64,000 nucleotides of DNA. Origin: Vicingaceae bacterium. GTDB taxonomy: Bacteria; Bacteroidota; Bacteroidia; Flavobacteriales_E; Vicingaceae. Location: assembly GCA_018402765.1 (NCBI GenBank), contig JAGYIE010000002.1:930001-994000 (forward strand), in the 5' to 3' direction. The notes beneath the pieces were generated by a model, which was given only the letters and a program-made list of their open reading frames with translations, searched no databases and was not told the origin of the DNA. This document shows, in pieces, positions 1 through 9,151 of this stretch; within the stretch, counting starts at the first letter, position 1; each line of letters opens with the position of its first letter. A program made the translations under genes and the position numbers.

Positions 1-1
1 T

Positions 2-2299
2 CCTAATAATCCAGAAGTCATTCAAGGACGTTTCTTAAATGGATTTACTGACCCACTTGGCTATAAATTTACGCCGAGTGATGTCAACCCAGTTTTATCG
101 AATTACAATTCAAATGTGTATAGTTTTTATGACGAAATTAATACAATTGATGAATTAGCCGGGTTTAACGGTTTATCGAATGGTAGAATGCCAAACACTG
201 TTTATTCAATGTGGTCTTCTGTTGGTGATGTTGAGAATCTCTATCAAAAAACGGAGAGAGATCAGTTTAGAGTTTCAGGTTATGCTTCTGCGCAAATAAA
301 GAGCCATGAATTGTTATTGGGGTTTGAGTATGAGCAAAGAATTGAAAGATCATACGCTTTAAACCCACATGGCTTGTGGACTATTGGTCGTAACTCAGTT
401 AACTCTCATATTACTGAAATTGATACATTAAATTATACTATTGATTATTCTCAGCCTGATTACCCAAATGTTATCTTTAACAGAAGATATGCAGGTGATG
501 AAAATAGAACAGCATTTGCATTCAATATGCGTCAAGCTTTAGGCTTAGCTGTTGATGGAACTGACTTTATTGATTTTGACTCTTATGATCCAGATTTTTA
601 TAATATCGATTGGTTTTCAGCTGATCAGTTGATCAATCCTGCTAACGCTGCGAATATGGCTTATTACGGTTACGATCATACAGGAGACAAAGTGAATAAT
701 GTATCATTAAATGACTTCTTTAATGGGGTTGATGGTAATGGCTATAATACGCGATTAATTGCTCCTTACCAACCAATTTATGTTTCTGGATATGTTCAAG
801 ATAAGTTTAAGTTTGACGATTTGATTCTTAGATTAGGTGTGCGTGTTGATCGATTTGATGCGAATCAACCTGTTCTAAAAGACCAATTTTCTTTAGCCCC
901 AATAAGAACAGTAGGTTCATTGAAAAGCGACGGCGCTGTGGATCCATCTATGTTAGGTTTAATACCTGGAAATATTGGTGATGATTTTGTGGTATATACT
1001 GATAATTTGGAAGATCCGTACAGTGGTAATATCACCGGTTACAGAGATGGAGACGCTTTTTACAATGCAAATGGTATAGAAATTGAAAACCCAAGACCTA
1101 TTTATGCTGCAGGCGCTATTGCTCCATGGTTACAAAATCCTGAATTAATTTCTGGTCAAACAGAAGGTGGTAGTACAAACCCGCTTAGAGAAAACTCTTT
1201 TGAGGATTATGAGCCACAAGTAACTGTAATGCCAAGGGTATCTTTTTCATTTCCTATCTCTGATGAGGCTACCTTTTTTGCAAATTACGACATCTTGACT
1301 CAGCGTCCATCTTCAAACAACCAGTTACAGTTGATTAACTATCAGTATATGCAAAGTTTATCTGCAACTACGCGTACGAACAACCCAAATTTAAGACCTG
1401 AAAAGACCATCAACTATGAGCTTGGATTTAAGCAAGCATTAAACAAATCTTCTGCATTAACCGTTTCTTCTTTTTACAGAGAGCAAAGAGATATGATTCA
1501 GGTTAGAAAATTAACAGGAGCCTTCCCGGTGGATTATTTGTCTTATGATAATATTGATTTTGGAACTGTTAAAGGAGCCACTTTAACGTACGATTTAAGA
1601 AGAACGAAGAATATCCAATTCAAAGCTAGTTATACTATTCAATTTGCTGAAGGAACCGGTTCTTCAACTACCACTTCTTTAAATTTGGTTAACACAGGTC
1701 AGCCCAACCTTCGTACTATCTTACCTTATACATACGACCAACGTCATGCCATTACTGCAACTATTGACTTTAGATATGGCTCTGGTAAGGATTACAATGG
1801 TCCAATGATTAAGGGTAAGCCAATATTGGAGAACTTCGGAGTTAACTTAGTTACATTAGGAGGTTCAGGAACGCCTTACACTGCAAGAGACAGAGCTACT
1901 GGTCGTGAATTATTCACCGGCGGCGGTGGCAACGGTTCTGTTGTTGGAGATGTAAATGGTTCTAGATTGCCATTAGTTTTTAGAATGGATGCAAGAATCG
2001 ATAAAGACTTCGTGATAACATGGAAAAGAGGTTCTGATGACAGTAAAGCGAAACAATCTTATTTAAATGTATATCTTCAGATTCTTAATCTGTTGGATAG
2101 AAGTAACGTAAGTAGTGTTTATGGTTACACAGGTAGCCCTGAAGATGATGGTTTCTTAGCCTCTTCATTGTATACAAACCAGATCGAATCTCAATTGGAT
2201 GAGCAATCATTCAGAGATCAGTATAGTATAAAGTTAAACGACCCATATAATTATGAATTACCAAGAAGATTCCGTTTAGGAATGTCAATTAGTTTCTAA
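2..2299 (+). CDS. TonB-dependent outer-membrane receptor (5' partial)
   Basis: The frame is open from the left edge to the stop at 2297-2299, so the N-terminal signal, any carboxypeptidase-like domain and the plug lie outside the window; an internal GTG at 116 is not a credible start. About 765 residues are visible. They alternate aromatic beta strands with Asn/Gly/Asp-rich loops, include the barrel motif NPNLRPEKTINYELGFK typical of TonB-dependent receptors, and finish with RFRLGMSISF, a terminal-Phe strand suited to BAM insertion. The role would be TonB-driven import of a siderophore, glycan or peptide; the substrate cannot be read from the sequence. It is followed after 37 nt by a giant secreted protein and a PorV/PorQ-family protein, so the three probably form one surface operon. 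Confidence 0.9.
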   Translation, partial: PNNPEVIQGRFLNGFTDPLGYKFTPSDVNPVLSNYNSNVYSFYDEINTIDELAGFNGLSNGRMPNTVYSMWSSVGDVENLYQKTERDQFRVSGYASAQIKSHELLLGFEYEQRIERSYALNPHGLWTIGRNSVNSHITEIDTLNYTIDYSQPDYPNVIFNRRYAGDENRTAFAFNMRQALGLAVDGTDFIDFDSYDPDFYNIDWFSADQLINPANAANMAYYGYDHTGDKVNNVSLNDFFNGVDGNGYNTRLIAPYQPIYVSGYVQDKFKFDDLILRLGVRVDRFDANQPVLKDQFSLAPIRTVGSLKSDGAVDPSMLGLIPGNIGDDFVVYTDNLEDPYSGNITGYRDGDAFYNANGIEIENPRPIYAAGAIAPWLQNPELISGQTEGGSTNPLRENSFEDYEPQVTVMPRVSFSFPISDEATFFANYDILTQRPSSNNQLQLINYQYMQSLSATTRTNNPNLRPEKTINYELGFKQALNKSSALTVSSFYREQRDMIQVRKLTGAFPVDYLSYDNIDFGTVKGATLTYDLRRTKNIQFKASYTIQFAEGTGSSTTTSLNLVNTGQPNLRTILPYTYDQRHAITATIDFRYGSGKDYNGPMIKGKPILENFGVNLVTLGGSGTPYTARDRATGRELFTGGGGNGSVVGDVNGSRLPLVFRMDARIDKDFVITWKRGSDDSKAKQSYLNVYLQILNLLDRSNVSSVYGYTGSPEDDGFLASSLYTNQIESQLDEQSFRDQYSIKLNDPYNYELPRRFRLGMSISF

Positions 2300-2336
2300 T
2301 AGGTAATAAGTAGTTGTTAAATATAAAACACAGATT

Positions 2337-5300
2337 ATGAAAAATATTGTTAAGAATATCAGTCTAACTGCCCTAGCAATTGCGATTACTACCTCTTCTT
2401 TTGGTCGAGACAGTGTTACTCGAACGCAGCAAGGAAATGGCAACAATAATGGCGGTGGCCAAGGTTTAGCAGTAAACTGTACTCCTGCTAAAAAGGTTAT
2501 TTTATTAGCTTATAATAATGCGAGTACATTTATCTATTCAAATGGTCTTCTTTGGCAAAACAGAGCTAACGGTGTGGCCGGATATGAAGTGCCGATCAAT
2601 TCAGGTAGATTTGCTTTGTATTCAGGAGGTTTATGGCTAGGAGGAACTGATGTGAACGGACAGTTGAAAGCTGCAGTTGCTACTTTTGGTCAAGGTAATG
2701 ATTACTGGACAGGTCCACTAGATACAACAGGTAACGCAGAAATACAGCCGAATAGATGTGATTTTTATGATAGATTTGATACGCTTCGTAAAGCTACAGT
2801 ACAGCAGTTTGTGGCTTATAATTTAGCTACTGATGAAGAAAAGCTTGAAAATTTTCGAGGGTATACAATACCTCAGTCAATTTTAAATTGGCCCGGAAAT
2901 GGTAGCACAGAAAATGGAGAAGCATTGAGATTAGCTCCGTTTGTTGACCTTGATGGTGATCAGATTTATGACCCTGAAAGATCAGGGGATTATCCATTTT
3001 ATGATTTAGGTGGCGATATTGATTGTCGTGCACCTAGACAAAATAGAAGTGAATCAGGGAGACGACCTTTATTCGGCGATTATACGATCTGGTGGGTATT
3101 TAATGATAAGGGAAATATCCATACAGAATCTCAGGCTCCTGGTATAGGCATGGAAATTCGTGCTCAAGCTTTTGCTTTTGCAACGAATGATGAGATTAAC
3201 TCAATGACATTCTATAACTATGAATTGGTTAACAGATCAACTTTTACATTAACAAATACGTATTTTGGTAACTGGGTTGATCCAGATTTAGGTAATGCTT
3301 CTGATGATTACGTTGGATGTGATGTAGGAAGGGGTCTTGGCTATTGTTATAATGGGGATGATGACGATGAAGATGCTAATGGGCAAGTAGGTTATGGTTT
3401 AAATCCTCCTGCGATAGGTATTGATTATTTTGAAGGTCCATATCAAGATGCTGATGGAATAAATAACAATTATGGAATTGGACCAGGTGAGGCTTTGAAT
3501 GGTTTAGGATATTTCAATCCTGCAGACCAAGAGCCTGATACATTAGTAGATAACGAGCGTTTTGGTATGAGACGTTTTGTTTATCACAATAACAGTTCTG
3601 CGGATAATGGTGATCCTACTGTTTCGGCACATTATTACAATTATTTAAGAGGTATTTGGAAGAATGGCCAACGTATGCTTTATGGTGGTGATGGACTAAG
3701 AGCTGCAGGAACTGAAACCGTTCCAACCGACTTTATGTTCCCAGGCACATCAGATTCATTGCGATGGGGTACCAATGGTGTTGCTGTTACAAATCAAAAC
3801 TGGACAGAGACCAATCCAGGAGGAGCTGCAACTGCAAATCCTGTAGGCGATAGACGTTTCTTACAATCTGCAGGACCTTTTACACTTGAGCCAGGAAATG
3901 TAAACGACATTACGGTTGGTGTTGTATATGCCAGAGCTACAAGTGGTGGTAGGTTGCAATCAATAGAACGATTATTTGACGCAGACGATAAAGCACAAAT
4001 TCTTTTTGACAATTGTTTTAAAGTTCTTAGTGGTCCTGATGCTCCTGATGTGCTAGTTCAAGAATTGAATAATGAGGTTATCCTATATTTAGAAAATTCT
4101 CCTACTTCGAACAACTACAAAGAACAGTATAGAGAAAAAGATCCAAATATCGTAACTCCATCTAACTTAGTGCAAGACGGAATTTTTTATGATGATGAAT
4201 ATACATTTCAGGGATACAAAATTTATCAGTTAGCCGAAGCGGATGTCTCTGTAGGTGATTTGAATGATCAAACCAAAGCAAGATTAGTTGCTCAAGTTGA
4301 TTTAAGAGACGATGTCACTCAGCTTGTCAATTACACCTTTGATGACGATATAAAAGCTAACCGTCCTGAAGTTATGGTCGACGGAGAAAATCAAGGGATT
4401 CGTCATAGTTTTAGAGTTACTAGAGATTTATTTGCTACCGGCGATAACAGATTGGTGAATTTTAAAACGTACTACTTCTTAGCTATTGCATATGGATACA
4501 ATGAGTTTAAGCCATATGCTCAAGATGTTCCACCAAATGCTTCTAATCCCCTAGGGGCTGATTTTAATGGCCAATTAAAACCATATTTGTCAGGTCGTCA
4601 AAATGGCCAAGGTGGTTCTATTCGTCCTGTAATAGCAATCCCTCATAATACTTTTTCTGAGGAAAATGGAGCTTCTCTTAATTCAGCTTATGGTGATGAA
4701 GTTGCAATTACACGTCTTCAAGGTAAAGGGAATGGAGGTTATGGATTACAACTTACTGACGCTACTTTAGATAGAATAGGTTCTGTAACGAATGGAGTTT
4801 ATCCTGATACTCTTGATTATGTTTTAGGAGCAGGCCCAATTCAAGTTAAGGTAGTTGATCCTTTAAATGTTAAGAGTCAATCTTATATTTTGAAAATAAA
4901 AGAAACAAAAGGTAACCCTACCGATACAACTGTTACTCCGGAGTCAACTTGGGTAATGTTCGTAGAGAACGGTAGTGGTTTAAGTACTGATACTATTACT
5001 TCTGATCAAACACTTGAGGTAGAAAATGAACAAGTAATTAATGATTGGGGCATATCTGTTAAAATATCCTATGGGTCAGAACCCGGATTGAGTTCATCTT
5101 TTAATAATGGTTACATAGGAGCTTCTTTAAAATACGCTGATCCAAGCAAAGAATGGTTGGAAGGAATTGCAGATCAAGATGGATTTAACTTTTATAACTG
5201 GATTCTTTCAGGACAAATTAGAGGCGGTGATGATGATCCTGTTTTTTCGAAGTATTTTGATGATGTCTTTAACGGTGATAAAGGTAAATTTGAAGACCCC

Positions 5301-6536
5301 GACGAGGCATATGAAGATATATTAGGAGGCATCGTAGGACCTTTTGGGCTGGTACAGTATAGAGCTGGTGACATAGCGGGGACCACAGATGATGGAATTG
5401 TTTTAAATGCTCCTGGTTACAATTTTCAAGCTTCTACATATTCTAGATTGAATTATCTAAGTTCAGCAACAATTGTTTTTACAAAGGACAAAAGCAAATG
5501 GACCCGAGTACCTGTAATTGAATTACAAGAAGAACGTTTTAAAGCTCAAGGTGGAGCTACAAGGCATTCATTACGAGCTGCGCAGTCTGTTGATAAGGAT
5601 GGCAATTCTGCTCCAGTAGGCGCAACTGCTAGTTCAGATCCTAACGACCCTGCTTATATTAGTGCTACAGGTATGGGATGGTTCCCCGGATACGCTGTTG
5701 ATGTTGAGACTGGTGAACGTTTAAATATGGCTTTCGGGGAAGATAGCTGGTATGGTGCTGATAATGGAGCTGATATGTTATGGAACCCAACTTCTACTAT
5801 TACAACTGGTACTTTTAACTCAGAAAATTTAGTTTGGGGTGGGAAGCATTATGTATATGTGTTTAGAAAGACTTTGCCTATTGAGCCTTTATTTATTTCT
5901 CCAACCTTCCGTTTCCCTACCTATGACGCAGCTGAAAAGCTTGTAAATACATTTAAAGGGAATAATAGTTTGCTGAAGAATGTAGCTTGGGGAAGCTGTT
6001 CGTGGGTAACAATACCAACGTTAAAGGAGGGTTCCGAGTTGTTAGCAACTGATGCTTCTATAACTGTTCAGGTATCAAGACCATTAGGTTCTTTTTATAC
6101 ACCTCTTGCAGGTTTAAATCCTAATTCTGAAATTCGAAATAATAGTCGTCCTGTATATAAGTTTAATACGATAGGTTTAGAACCAAGCACGAATAATCGA
6201 GCTGTTTTAAATGAAGCTATTAATCAAATTCGTGTAGTACCCAACCCTTACTATGCTTATTCAGAGTACGAGAATGGAATTTTAGATAATGTTGTTAAGA
6301 TTACAAATTTGCCTGATGTTGCAAATATTAAAATCTACAATTTAAGTGGTACTTTAATTAGAGAGTATTCCAAGAATAGCAAATCAGTTCAATTTTTGGA
6401 TTGGGATCTAAAGAATCAAGCCAATATTTCTATTTCAAGTGGTGTATACATTATACACGTTGAGATTCCGGGTGTTGGAGAGAAAGTTATTAGATGGTTT
6501 GGTGTAATGAGACCTATTGACTTAAATAACTTTTAA
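2337..6536 (+). CDS. Large secreted protein with T9SS-like C-terminal domain
   Basis: A 1399-residue secreted protein. The N-terminus has a signal peptide (MKNIVKNISLTALAIAITTS, cleavage near SSFG), then a short Asn/Gly-rich linker and a long Asp/Asn/Gly-rich extracellular body with no enzyme motif I recognise; Asp-rich stretches around residues 205-220 and 335-345 could bind calcium. The last ~100 residues start with VRVVPNPYYAYSEYE and continue through IKIYNLSGTLIREY and SGVYIIHVEIPG. This is the layout of a C-terminal sorting domain (PNP, then IYNxxG, then GVY), though in a long variant ending well after GVY. Export by the type IX secretion system to the surface is inferred. The gene sits between a TonB receptor and a PorV/PorQ-like barrel, which fits. 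Confidence 0.8.
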   Translation: MKNIVKNISLTALAIAITTSSFGRDSVTRTQQGNGNNNGGGQGLAVNCTPAKKVILLAYNNASTFIYSNGLLWQNRANGVAGYEVPINSGRFALYSGGLWLGGTDVNGQLKAAVATFGQGNDYWTGPLDTTGNAEIQPNRCDFYDRFDTLRKATVQQFVAYNLATDEEKLENFRGYTIPQSILNWPGNGSTENGEALRLAPFVDLDGDQIYDPERSGDYPFYDLGGDIDCRAPRQNRSESGRRPLFGDYTIWWVFNDKGNIHTESQAPGIGMEIRAQAFAFATNDEINSMTFYNYELVNRSTFTLTNTYFGNWVDPDLGNASDDYVGCDVGRGLGYCYNGDDDDEDANGQVGYGLNPPAIGIDYFEGPYQDADGINNNYGIGPGEALNGLGYFNPADQEPDTLVDNERFGMRRFVYHNNSSADNGDPTVSAHYYNYLRGIWKNGQRMLYGGDGLRAAGTETVPTDFMFPGTSDSLRWGTNGVAVTNQNWTETNPGGAATANPVGDRRFLQSAGPFTLEPGNVNDITVGVVYARATSGGRLQSIERLFDADDKAQILFDNCFKVLSGPDAPDVLVQELNNEVILYLENSPTSNNYKEQYREKDPNIVTPSNLVQDGIFYDDEYTFQGYKIYQLAEADVSVGDLNDQTKARLVAQVDLRDDVTQLVNYTFDDDIKANRPEVMVDGENQGIRHSFRVTRDLFATGDNRLVNFKTYYFLAIAYGYNEFKPYAQDVPPNASNPLGADFNGQLKPYLSGRQNGQGGSIRPVIAIPHNTFSEENGASLNSAYGDEVAITRLQGKGNGGYGLQLTDATLDRIGSVTNGVYPDTLDYVLGAGPIQVKVVDPLNVKSQSYILKIKETKGNPTDTTVTPESTWVMFVENGSGLSTDTITSDQTLEVENEQVINDWGISVKISYGSEPGLSSSFNNGYIGASLKYADPSKEWLEGIADQDGFNFYNWILSGQIRGGDDDPVFSKYFDDVFNGDKGKFEDPDEAYEDILGGIVGPFGLVQYRAGDIAGTTDDGIVLNAPGYNFQASTYSRLNYLSSATIVFTKDKSKWTRVPVIELQEERFKAQGGATRHSLRAAQSVDKDGNSAPVGATASSDPNDPAYISATGMGWFPGYAVDVETGERLNMAFGEDSWYGADNGADMLWNPTSTITTGTFNSENLVWGGKHYVYVFRKTLPIEPLFISPTFRFPTYDAAEKLVNTFKGNNSLLKNVAWGSCSWVTIPTLKEGSELLATDASITVQVSRPLGSFYTPLAGLNPNSEIRNNSRPVYKFNTIGLEPSTNNRAVLNEAINQIRVVPNPYYAYSEYENGILDNVVKITNLPDVANIKIYNLSGTLIREYSKNSKSVQFLDWDLKNQANISISSGVYIIHVEIPGVGEKVIRWFGVMRPIDLNNF

Positions 6537-6566
6537 TATTAACGTAGACTACTTTAAATTTTGCAT

Positions 6567-7640
6567 ATGAAAAAATTAAATAAAATAACATTCATGTTCT
6601 CATTAGTAGTATTGTGCTCTACTGTACACGCAGGTAACGAAGATAGAGCAGGAGAAGCAGGAGCCTCTGAAATATTAGTTAATCCTTGGGCAAGAAGCGG
6701 TGCTTTTGGAAGTTCAAACTCAACGTCTTTGAGGGGTATAGAAGCTATATCCTTAAATGTTGCAGGGCTTGCTCAAACAAATGGTACTGAGTTGGCTTTC
6801 TCAAATACGAATTATTTAAGTGGAACAGGTATACGTATAAATGCTTTTGGATTAGCTCAATCCGTTGGAGAATCAGGGGTCATAGGTATCAGTGCAGCTT
6901 CCATGAGTTTTGGTGATAACGATATAACTACTGTTAATCTACCTGAAGGTGGTATAGGTACATTTAGTCCCACGTTTCTAAATATCGGAGTGTCTTATGC
7001 GAAGACTTTCTCAAATAGCATCTATGGAGGATTAACCGTTAAGCTAATAAGTGAGTCTACCGCTAATGCTAAAACTTCTGGCGTAGCCATTGATGCAGGT
7101 GTGAAATACGTAACAGGTAAATATGACCAAATTCAGTTTGGTATTACGTTAAGAAACGTTGGTCCACCGATGAAATATTCAGGTAACGGGTTAGCTGTAA
7201 CTACATCTTTGCCGGGAACTGACTTTAATAGAACAGTTAATTCCCGCTCAGCAGATTTCGAATTACCATCTCAAATTATGATAGGTGCGTCCTATGATTT
7301 TTTCCTTGCAGGAACTGATACAATTAATGATAAATTGTCTTCTACTCATAGATTAACAGCTTCTGGTAATTTTACCTCTAACTCATTTACAAGAGATCAG
7401 ATTTCAGTTGGCGCAGAATACGCGTTTAAAGAGATGTTTATGTTAAGAGGTTCTTTCGTTTATGAAGAGGAAATGCTTGACGAAAACTTGTCTAGAACTG
7501 CTAATGTGGGTCCTGCCGCAGGTGCCTCTATAGTTTTACCGTTAGGTAAAGCCGGTACACAAATAGCTTTAGACTATTCATATAGAGCCACTAGAACTTT
7601 TGATGGTACCCATACTATTGGATTGCGATTGAATCTATAG
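6567..7640 (+). CDS. PorV/PorQ-family outer-membrane protein
   Basis: A 357-residue outer-membrane protein. A TTG six bases upstream is in frame, but the ATG at 6567 gives a proper signal peptide (KKLNKITFMFSLVVLCSTVHA), so I use that. The mature N-terminus GEAGASEILVNPWARSGAFGSSN, followed by SLNVAGLA, matches the start of PorV/PorQ proteins (FadL-like barrels). The rest is a run of amphipathic beta strands ending GLRLNL. In T9SS, PorV shuttles cargo from the translocon to the attachment complex. Here the paralogue lies 30 nt after a large secreted protein with a T9SS-like tail, so it may be its dedicated partner; that link is inference. A strong terminator follows. Confidence 0.82.
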   Translation: MKKLNKITFMFSLVVLCSTVHAGNEDRAGEAGASEILVNPWARSGAFGSSNSTSLRGIEAISLNVAGLAQTNGTELAFSNTNYLSGTGIRINAFGLAQSVGESGVIGISAASMSFGDNDITTVNLPEGGIGTFSPTFLNIGVSYAKTFSNSIYGGLTVKLISESTANAKTSGVAIDAGVKYVTGKYDQIQFGITLRNVGPPMKYSGNGLAVTTSLPGTDFNRTVNSRSADFELPSQIMIGASYDFFLAGTDTINDKLSSTHRLTASGNFTSNSFTRDQISVGAEYAFKEMFMLRGSFVYEEEMLDENLSRTANVGPAAGASIVLPLGKAGTQIALDYSYRATRTFDGTHTIGLRLNL

Positions 7641-7670
7641 AAATATCAAATTAAATAATTATTTTTGTTT

Positions 7671-7704
7671 AAAGAGGGTCTCGTTTTACGGGATTCTCTT
7701 TTTA
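7671..7704 (+). terminator. Rho-independent terminator after PorV-like gene
   Basis: The arms at 7671-7683 and 7689-7701 pair over 13 bp (three G-U pairs) around the loop TTTTA and are followed by a T run. It separates the surface trio from greA. Confidence 0.75.
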
Positions 7705-7726
7705 AATTTATATCAATCATAAAATT

Positions 7727-8200
7727 ATGTCAAACGTTAGTTATTTTACCGAGGAAGGATTGCAGAAGTTGAAAGATGAATTAAAACACTTACGTACTGT
7801 CGAGCGTCCAAGTATATCCAGACAAATTGGAGAGGCACGCGATAAAGGTGATTTGTCTGAAAACGCAGAATATGATGCAGCCAAGGAAGCACAAGGCCTT
7901 TTGGAGATGAAAATTTCTAAATTGGAGACATTGATTGGTAACGCTAGGGTTATAGACGAGTCTCAACTAGATGTATCAAAAGTATTAGTTCTTTCTAAAG
8001 TCAAAATCAAAAATGTCGCGAATAAAGCGATCATGGAATATACGTTGGTTTCTGAGAAGGAGGCAAATCTTAAAGAGAAAAAAATCTCTGTAGATTCACC
8101 CATAGGTAGAGGCTTATTAGGAAAGTCTGTTGGTGATATTGCAGAGGTATCTGTTCCATCTGGTACAATGAAACTGGAGATTATAGAGATTAGTAGATAA
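7727..8200 (+). CDS. greA: Transcription elongation factor GreA
   Basis: A 157-residue protein, the usual GreA length. Residues 1-75 form the N-terminal coiled coil that enters the RNA polymerase secondary channel, with the signature GDLSENAEYDAAKE carrying the acidic tip residues that promote transcript cleavage. The C-terminal FKBP-like domain includes SPIGRGLLGKSVGD. GreA rescues backtracked polymerase. The HIT-family gene begins one base after its stop codon, so the two are almost certainly cotranscribed. Confidence 0.97.
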   Translation: MSNVSYFTEEGLQKLKDELKHLRTVERPSISRQIGEARDKGDLSENAEYDAAKEAQGLLEMKISKLETLIGNARVIDESQLDVSKVLVLSKVKIKNVANKAIMEYTLVSEKEANLKEKKISVDSPIGRGLLGKSVGDIAEVSVPSGTMKLEIIEISR

Positions 8201-8201
8201 G

Positions 8202-8588
8202 ATGAGCACTATTTTTGACAAAATTATATCTGGAGAAATTCCTGCATTTACCATAGCTGAGAATGACGAATTTTTAGCCTTTTTAGATATTAGTCCTTTA
8301 GCTAAAGGACATACATTAGTAATTCCAAAAAAGCCGGTAGATTATATCTTTGATATGGAAGATCAGGAATATGCTGATATGTGGGTTTTTGCTAAATCAG
8401 TAGCTAAAAGAATAAAGGAACAGATCCCATGTGTGAAGATTGGTATTGCTGTTATAGGTTTAGAAGTTGAGCACACCCATATTCACTTAGTTCCTATTAA
8501 TAGTGTTAGTGATATTAATTTTGCCGCCCCTAAGTTGAGTTTATCACATGAAGAGTTGGCTGAAATTGCAACTAAAATTGCATTTTAA
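8202..8588 (+). CDS. HIT-family nucleotide hydrolase/transferase
   Basis: A 128-residue protein of the histidine-triad family (HINT/Fhit-like nucleotide phosphoramidases and hydrolases). The catalytic triad is plain: HTHIHLVPI near residues 90-98 fits HxHxHxxP. The N-terminal IISGEIPAFTIAENDEFLAFLDISPLAKGHTLVIP is the standard HIT nucleotide-binding half. It follows greA by one base. Its stop codon ends at 8588 and the convergent ruvC stop begins at 8589, so the two genes meet with no gap. The exact nucleotide substrate is not predictable. Confidence 0.93.
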   Translation: MSTIFDKIISGEIPAFTIAENDEFLAFLDISPLAKGHTLVIPKKPVDYIFDMEDQEYADMWVFAKSVAKRIKEQIPCVKIGIAVIGLEVEHTHIHLVPINSVSDINFAAPKLSLSHEELAEIATKIAF

Positions 8589-9149
8589 TTAGGCCTGCCG
8601 GTCCGGATTCTGTTTTAGGAAGGCATCCCATCCCGAAATACCTTTGCTTTTGGCAGGTGTTCCCGATTGAAAATAGTGACAAACAGCAACAGCTAAGGCA
8701 TCTGTTGCATCTAAATAATTGGGATCTAGCTCGTATGGCACAATTGTTTTAAGCATAGCAGCGACTTGTTCCTTCGTAGCTTGGCCCCTACCTGTGACTG
8801 ATTTTTTTACCTTTTTTGGTAAATATTCTTCTACAGGGATATTCTTTGATAAGGATGCTGCAATGGCAACTCCTTGAGCCCTCCCAAGCTTCAACATTGA
8901 CTGAACGTTTTTACCAAAGAATTGGGCTTCTATGGCTGTCTCATCTGGCTTAAACTCTTCAATTAAATGAATTGTTCTGTCAAATATTCGTTTAAGACGA
9001 ATCTGATGGTCTCCAAGTTTTGCTAAGTGAATTACTCCCATTGCTACTAATGAAAGTTTTTTATTTCTAACTTTGATTATGCCGTATCCCATTACACTTG
9101 TACCTGGGTCTATTCCTAAAATTACCTTATCTTCCGTTATTTTTGCCAT
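8589..9149 (-). CDS. ruvC: Holliday junction resolvase RuvC
   Basis: A 186-residue RuvC when started at the ATG at 9149 (MAKITEDKVILGIDPG). A 24-codon in-frame extension upstream is hydrophobic, unlike RuvC, and overlaps the divergent gene, so I reject it. The four acidic catalytic residues are present: D14 (GIDPG), E74 (AIEAQFF), D147 and D150 (YLDATD). RuvC is the dimeric endonuclease that resolves four-way junctions made by RecA/RuvAB. Its start codon lies two bases from the divergent flippase start, so any promoter for it must sit inside the neighbour; a TAGTTTTG box is present there. Confidence 0.96.
   Translation of the reverse strand: MAKITEDKVILGIDPGTSVMGYGIIKVRNKKLSLVAMGVIHLAKLGDHQIRLKRIFDRTIHLIEEFKPDETAIEAQFFGKNVQSMLKLGRAQGVAIAASLSKNIPVEEYLPKKVKKSVTGRGQATKEQVAAMLKTIVPYELDPNYLDATDALAVAVCHYFQSGTPAKSKGISGWDAFLKQNPDRQA
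9138..9145 (+). promoter_or_regulatory. TAnnTTTG -7 box inside ruvC, facing the flippase gene
   Basis: TATTTTTG matches the Bacteroidota -7 consensus exactly and ends 6 nt before the GTG at 9152, so the transcript would be leaderless or nearly so. No TTTG -33 element was found at the usual spacing. Confidence 0.35.
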
Positions 9150-9151
9150 AA

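Noticed and set aside
7660-7667. TATTTTTG as a greA promoter
   Set aside because: The start point would fall inside the terminator stem at 7671-7704 and no -33 element is present.
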